Positions 60,572-64,000 of a DNA stretch of 64,000 bases are shown here, one piece after another. The stretch covers positions 5,022,001 through 5,086,000 of the forward strand of contig CAUWAG010000018.1 of NCBI GenBank assembly GCA_963556695.1. Direction: 5' to 3'. Source of the stretch: Anthostomella pinea (taxonomy: Eukaryota > Ascomycota > Sordariomycetes > Xylariales > Xylariaceae). The stretch's first letter is position 1. Each line of letters opens with the position of its first letter. The position numbers and the translations under genes were made by a program. The notes beneath the pieces are model-generated. The model made no database searches. It had not been told where the DNA came from and was given only the letters and a program-made list of their open reading frames with translations.

Positions 60572-61843
60572 TCATGTTATACTACTAGACCTTGTAATGT
60601 ACAGATCAAACACGCAGTGCCAAACTCCTGGCGCGAACGTTTTGACGAGCTCGACATGTTCGACGCAAGCTGCCTTGGTGTTCCTCTCCCCTCGCGACAG
60701 CTCCAGAAACCATTGCTCGATCTCCCCCTTCCGTGTCGCGATATCCGCCACGCCCACATTCTCGTGCAGGTGCAGCCAGGACTCCTCGCTCCTACCAGCA
60801 ATCTCCCAAGCATCCCTCCACGAAGCGTAGCTCGTAGGCAGGAGGCCGCAGTTGACGTGCATGACACCATCCAGGGCCCTCAACTCCCTGATCCTCCCCG
60901 CAGCGCGCGTATTGTCCTCCAGGAACACCACGATCTGCTCCCCGCCAGCCAGTAGGTCCTCCATTCTTAATCTGAGATCTGCCCCCTGCACGACCTTCAC
61001 AGACCACCCGTTCCCATTTGCGCCCCGGCGCAGGCCCTCCACGCTCCAGGGGTTGAGCTCCCAGCACAGGACTCGCATGCCGAGGCGCGCATACGAGAAC
61101 ACAAAGTAGCCAATGCCGGCGTACAGGTCGACGGCCACTGCGTTCTTCAACTCCGCGGGCGGCTTCTTCCGGTGTTGCAACAGTCGTTCTTCGTTTCCGC
61201 CGCTTATCGCGCCACCGTCAGCGTGGTGGAAGTCCAGCAGCCGTGCCTTCTCCTTGATATTGCCCCGGCTGAACATGGTCCATCGCGGTGCCCACGCCTG
61301 GAAGATGCCGTTCTGCTTCGTGTGCACCCAGAACGCGCGCTGGAAGTCGGTCTCTGCTGCCCTCGCTCCCGCTCCCGCTCCATCATGATCTGCCGAGAGG
61401 ACTTCAGAGGGTCCGAAGTCACCGTAAAGAATACGGAGGCCGCTGGGACTGCGCAGGATGTTGTCTCCGGGTGTATTTGAGGTGGTTGTCTGCTGCTTTG
61501 ATTCGGAGTGCTCGTTATGGAGCGGGATCCCCTCGTTGACGGCTAGGTGTGTGAGCTCCGTTTTCGAGCGCTTGGAGATCTCGGATAGGATTGTCTTCCA
61601 TAGCTCATTCGCCCGCTGGTCGCCAGATGAATTTAGTACTGCTTGCCATCCAGATATAGTAAAGGCCCCGGTGGGGAGCAGCACCATGGGCTCGTAGGCT
61701 GTCCATCTCTTCGGCGCCTGGGCGATGAGCTCGCCCGGCTCGAGGTCTGTCTGTGGCGAGAGGCTCAGCCAGGTCGTTATCGCAGCCTCGATTGGATTCT
61801 GCGCAGGCGGTTTGCGCTTTTGTTTTTCTCTGGCAGGATTCAT
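60572..61843 (-). CDS. TRM12: tRNA wybutosine-synthesising protein 2 (aminocarboxypropyltransferase)
   Basis: Single exon, 423 residues from MNPAREKQ at 61843; the open frame extends 69 codons further upstream to 62050, but that part looks like leader. Known role (TYW2/Trm12): transfers the aminocarboxypropyl group of S-adenosylmethionine to the tricyclic base at position 37 of tRNA-Phe in wybutosine formation. Visible: LRILYGDFGPSE, FQRAFWVHTKQNGIFQAWAP, a Rossmann motif I AVDLYAGIGYFVFSYARLG, then CWELNPWSVEGLRRGA with the acidic ribose-binding residue. VMHVNCGLLPTSYASW corresponds to the family's substrate-side loop. Frame intact. It fits the core-gene block with ORC6. Confidence 0.88.
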   Translation of the reverse strand: MNPAREKQKRKPPAQNPIEAAITTWLSLSPQTDLEPGELIAQAPKRWTAYEPMVLLPTGAFTISGWQAVLNSSGDQRANELWKTILSEISKRSKTELTHLAVNEGIPLHNEHSESKQQTTTSNTPGDNILRSPSGLRILYGDFGPSEVLSADHDGAGAGARAAETDFQRAFWVHTKQNGIFQAWAPRWTMFSRGNIKEKARLLDFHHADGGAISGGNEERLLQHRKKPPAELKNAVAVDLYAGIGYFVFSYARLGMRVLCWELNPWSVEGLRRGANGNGWSVKVVQGADLRLRMEDLLAGGEQIVVFLEDNTRAAGRIRELRALDGVMHVNCGLLPTSYASWRDAWEIAGRSEESWLHLHENVGVADIATRKGEIEQWFLELSRGERNTKAACVEHVELVKTFAPGVWHCVFDLYITRSSSIT

Positions 61844-62731
61844 GGTTGTATGACTTGAAAACTTGGATGGCGACTGAGGAAGGGGGCTTGAATTGTCCAC
61901 ATTTGAGATGTGGGGCAATTTGAACCTCCTTACCGCGAGTCTCGAGATGCCCCTTTTTATTTCTGACGGGAAGCGCTGATGGATGATACTGGACTCCATA
62001 CCTATACCTACGCGCACACCCACGAGAATTGAAAACTTGGGCTTAGTCATGTTTTAATTTGCACTGCCCGAGTCCAGTGCCTGTCACTCGCTATCAGTAT
62101 CGGCTGTTGCAATGCGCATGGTCGTTTGTTGGCGATGGCTCGCATGTGATATGATTACTCACCCGGTGCTTGAAACAATCAAGACATAATTGCTAGGAGA
62201 AGCGTTCGCTTTTAAGTACAATTGACTACAGTTATTATCGACTGACTGGCTCTTCCATAAATTCATTTGCCAACCAACCGTCTACCATGATGGTATAGAA
62301 GGCCGTACCTCGTGTTGAGACGCCAGATACTACTAGGCTCCCAACGTGTCTGTAAGTCTTGCATCTGCTGCAAACTTACCGCGACGACCTCGGTTAGAGC
62401 TATTAGGAATCATACCCATAGCAAATAAGCAAACAAATAAATAAATAAACCTTCTTTTCCGTCATCATTTTGGCCAGCAAGCGTGACGTTGGAAAGCCCG
62501 CATAGAGACACACAAGAAGCTTAACCCATTGCTCATTAAGACACATGACAACTTTGGACGCATCCAGACACACAGAACAATATCCATAGCAAGGAACGAA
62601 CGGATCTCTGGCACTCCTCTTGACGTGGAGGAGGCGCTGTCATCCATCTGCACCAGTGAATCAACCCAGCATTCCCAATCGCTCTCCCGACTAACATGAT
62701 CACAGTAGTCCTCGGCGCTCATACAAGCATC
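61844..62731. other. Intergenic, promoter of TRM12 and of the secreted gene
   Basis: No gene. Includes an AAATAAATAAATAAA-type run at 62430-62450. Confidence 0.45.
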
Positions 62732-63037
62732 ATGCTCTATCCCGTCCTCTCCATCCTCGCGCTGACCGCGCTGGTCACGGCAGCGCCAGCACCAACACCA
62801 GCGTCAGCGTCGCCTTCACCATCCCGAGTCCAACCCCGTCAATGCTTCCCAATCGATATCCGCCAGTGCATCACAGATTTCTTCTGCTGCCATGAGAAGA
62901 CCGGAGCCGACGATTCATACGGTCCCAAGTGTGTCATCCAGCGCTGCTGCGACGGGTCGAGGGCGTGCTTCAGGGATCCTAGCCACCCGCCCAACACCAC
63001 GAGCAACTTCATCGTTGCTCTTCCCACCGCTACGTAG
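62732..63037 (+). CDS. Small secreted cysteine-rich protein, 101 residues
   Basis: From MLYPVLSILALTALVTAAPA (signal peptide) through an Ala/Pro/Ser spacer to a cysteine-rich mature part: CFPIDIRQC, DFFCC, KCVIQRCC and ACF, eight cysteines. The start at 62732 is chosen because it begins the signal peptide; an in-frame Met 12 codons upstream would bury it. No introns. The cysteine order (C, C, CC, C, CC, C) is not that of hydrophobins. Effector-like by general features only; no function is known. Confidence 0.6.
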   Translation: MLYPVLSILALTALVTAAPAPTPASASPSPSRVQPRQCFPIDIRQCITDFFCCHEKTGADDSYGPKCVIQRCCDGSRACFRDPSHPPNTTSNFIVALPTAT

Positions 63038-63139
63038 CAGCCCACTCCAGTTTCTACGTCTCATGGTCGACCGAGGTTGTAGCATTCAGCGAGGCCACCC
63101 CGTCGCCGTAGAGGGTCGTGTTGCGGGTGCGAGGCATGA

Positions 63140-63919
63140 CTACGGCAAGCTCAGACAGTGATAGACCGCAAGGGTTTGCCGGAGAAAGAAGCACCCACGG
63201 TGCTGGATGCGATCTTTACCTCTCCACTCATCAAGGCAGAAGACAAAACAGTCACACGCATGTTAGCCGAGACACAAGCCATCTTGGGAGCTGGAACCGA
63301 GACTACTGGCAATACCCTGTCCGTCTTTACGTACCATGTCTTATCCCAGCCGACAGTATTGAAGAGCCTGAAGGCTGAATTACAGGACGGCGCTTCCAAG
63401 TCAGCGGATTATGCGAACGGCAAACTCATGGATTTCAAGACCCTCGAGCGCCTTCCATATCTGCAAGTCTGCATCAAGGAAGCGCTGCGTCTTGCCACTG
63501 GAGTCAGCAGCCGCCTTCCGCGCATCAATCGCACAGCGCCGACATTGTACACCCTTGCGTCTGGCAAGACGTATACGCTTCCACCCGGCACAGTCATCTC
63601 AATGTCCATTTTTGATCTCCATTATAACCCCACCATCTTCACCGATCCTACGGCTTTTGATCCGCTTCGGTGGCTCGAAAGCGACGCCGAGAAGCTGCAG
63701 CAGATGGAGCGGGCGTATTCGCCTTTCGGACGGGGAGCGCGGCAGTGCGTCGGATTGCATCTGGCGAAAGAAGAGATCACCTTGATGACGGGCAATCTGT
63801 TTCACGGGATCGACCTCGAGCTGTTCGAGACGAGCGCGAGGGATGTCAGCATTGCGCACGATCACTTTGCACCATTTGCGCCGGTGGACAGCAAGGGGGT
63901 GAGGGTGATAGCGAAGTGA
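63140..63919 (+). pseudogene. Cytochrome P450, C-terminal half only
   Basis: The open frame (from a TGA at 63137-63139) covers about 255 codons. It contains the oxygen-binding I-helix AGTETT, the ExxR motif (KEALR), the PxRW-type segment (FDPLRWL) and the heme-cysteine motif FGRGARQCVG, all in normal spacing to a stop at 63919. The roughly 250-residue N-terminal half, with membrane anchor and substrate-recognition sites, is absent: only 120 bp separate it from the secreted-protein gene. There is no good Met, so it is a 5'-truncated relic, unless a far-upstream exon exists that I could not detect. Fungal P450 of the benzoate-hydroxylase/trichodiene-oxygenase type is possible. Confidence 0.65.
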
Positions 63920-64000
63920 CTTTATGTCGCACTGCTTGACACAGCTGTAGCCGATGTCGAGGACAGACTATGCATTTCAAAACAGCATGACTATGCTCCA

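Noticed and set aside
62732..63037. Hydrophobin
   Set aside because: Eight cysteines are present, but their order C, C, CC, C, CC, C does not match the hydrophobin C, CC, C, C, CC, C pattern.

Overview
The window looks like nuclear DNA of a filamentous ascomycete (Pezizomycotina). Genes are interrupted by short introns of 50-92 bp with GTRNGT donors and CTAAC-type branch sites. The families present (2EXR, AAA ATPase with a long fungal N-terminal region, secreted amidase, small secreted cysteine-rich proteins) are typical of that group. The sequence does not name a species.

Layout. (1) 0-2.3 kb is repeat-derived: a decayed tandem array, a probable solo LTR (1088-1561) and AT-rich spacers. (2) 2.5-11.7 kb holds an F-box gene (broken), a histidine-acid-phosphatase-like gene (broken), a secreted amidase (one apparent frameshift) and an intact Golgi-type GT31-like glycosyltransferase. 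(3) 12.3-22.6 kb is conserved core: an exon relic of a rhodopsin-like membrane protein, then intact PRP43 (DEAH spliceosome/ribosome helicase) and an 1877-residue JmjN/JmjC/ePHD histone demethylase. (4) 25-30.5 kb has a secreted protein, an NTPase fragment and an AAA+ ATPase gene wrecked by stops, a frameshift and a tRNA-derived SINE. A 5'-truncated copy of the same SINE lies just downstream. (5) 31-55.5 kb is an accessory compartment with AT-rich (RIP-like) blocks, two related pogo/Fot1-type transposons, a 1.0 kb hAT-like element, a solo LTR, a diverged 0.25 kb duplication and two disrupted small secreted protein genes. It also holds one apparently intact conserved hypothetical gene (36.1-37.8 kb) and about 9 kb without a recognisable gene. 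(6) 55.7-57.7 kb carries two tandem 2EXR genes, both broken. (7) 58-61.8 kb is core again: ORC6, an SSP120-like EF-hand secretory protein and TRM12/TYW2 of the wybutosine pathway. (8) The right edge has a small secreted cysteine-rich protein and an N-terminally truncated cytochrome P450.

The main pattern is the contrast between compartments. PRP43, the demethylase, GT31, ORC6, the EF-hand gene and TRM12 read through without a single frame problem over about 12 kb of coding sequence. Almost every accessory gene carries a stop or frameshift. Most stops could be C-to-T type changes (CAG/CAA to TAG/TAA, TGG to TGA), as RIP would give, although the ancestral codons are not visible here. The best candidates for undescribed biology are the SINE pair with exact target duplications and the pogo-like family whose terminal inverted repeats contain an internal tandem motif. 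All calls come from reading the sequence; no database search was possible.
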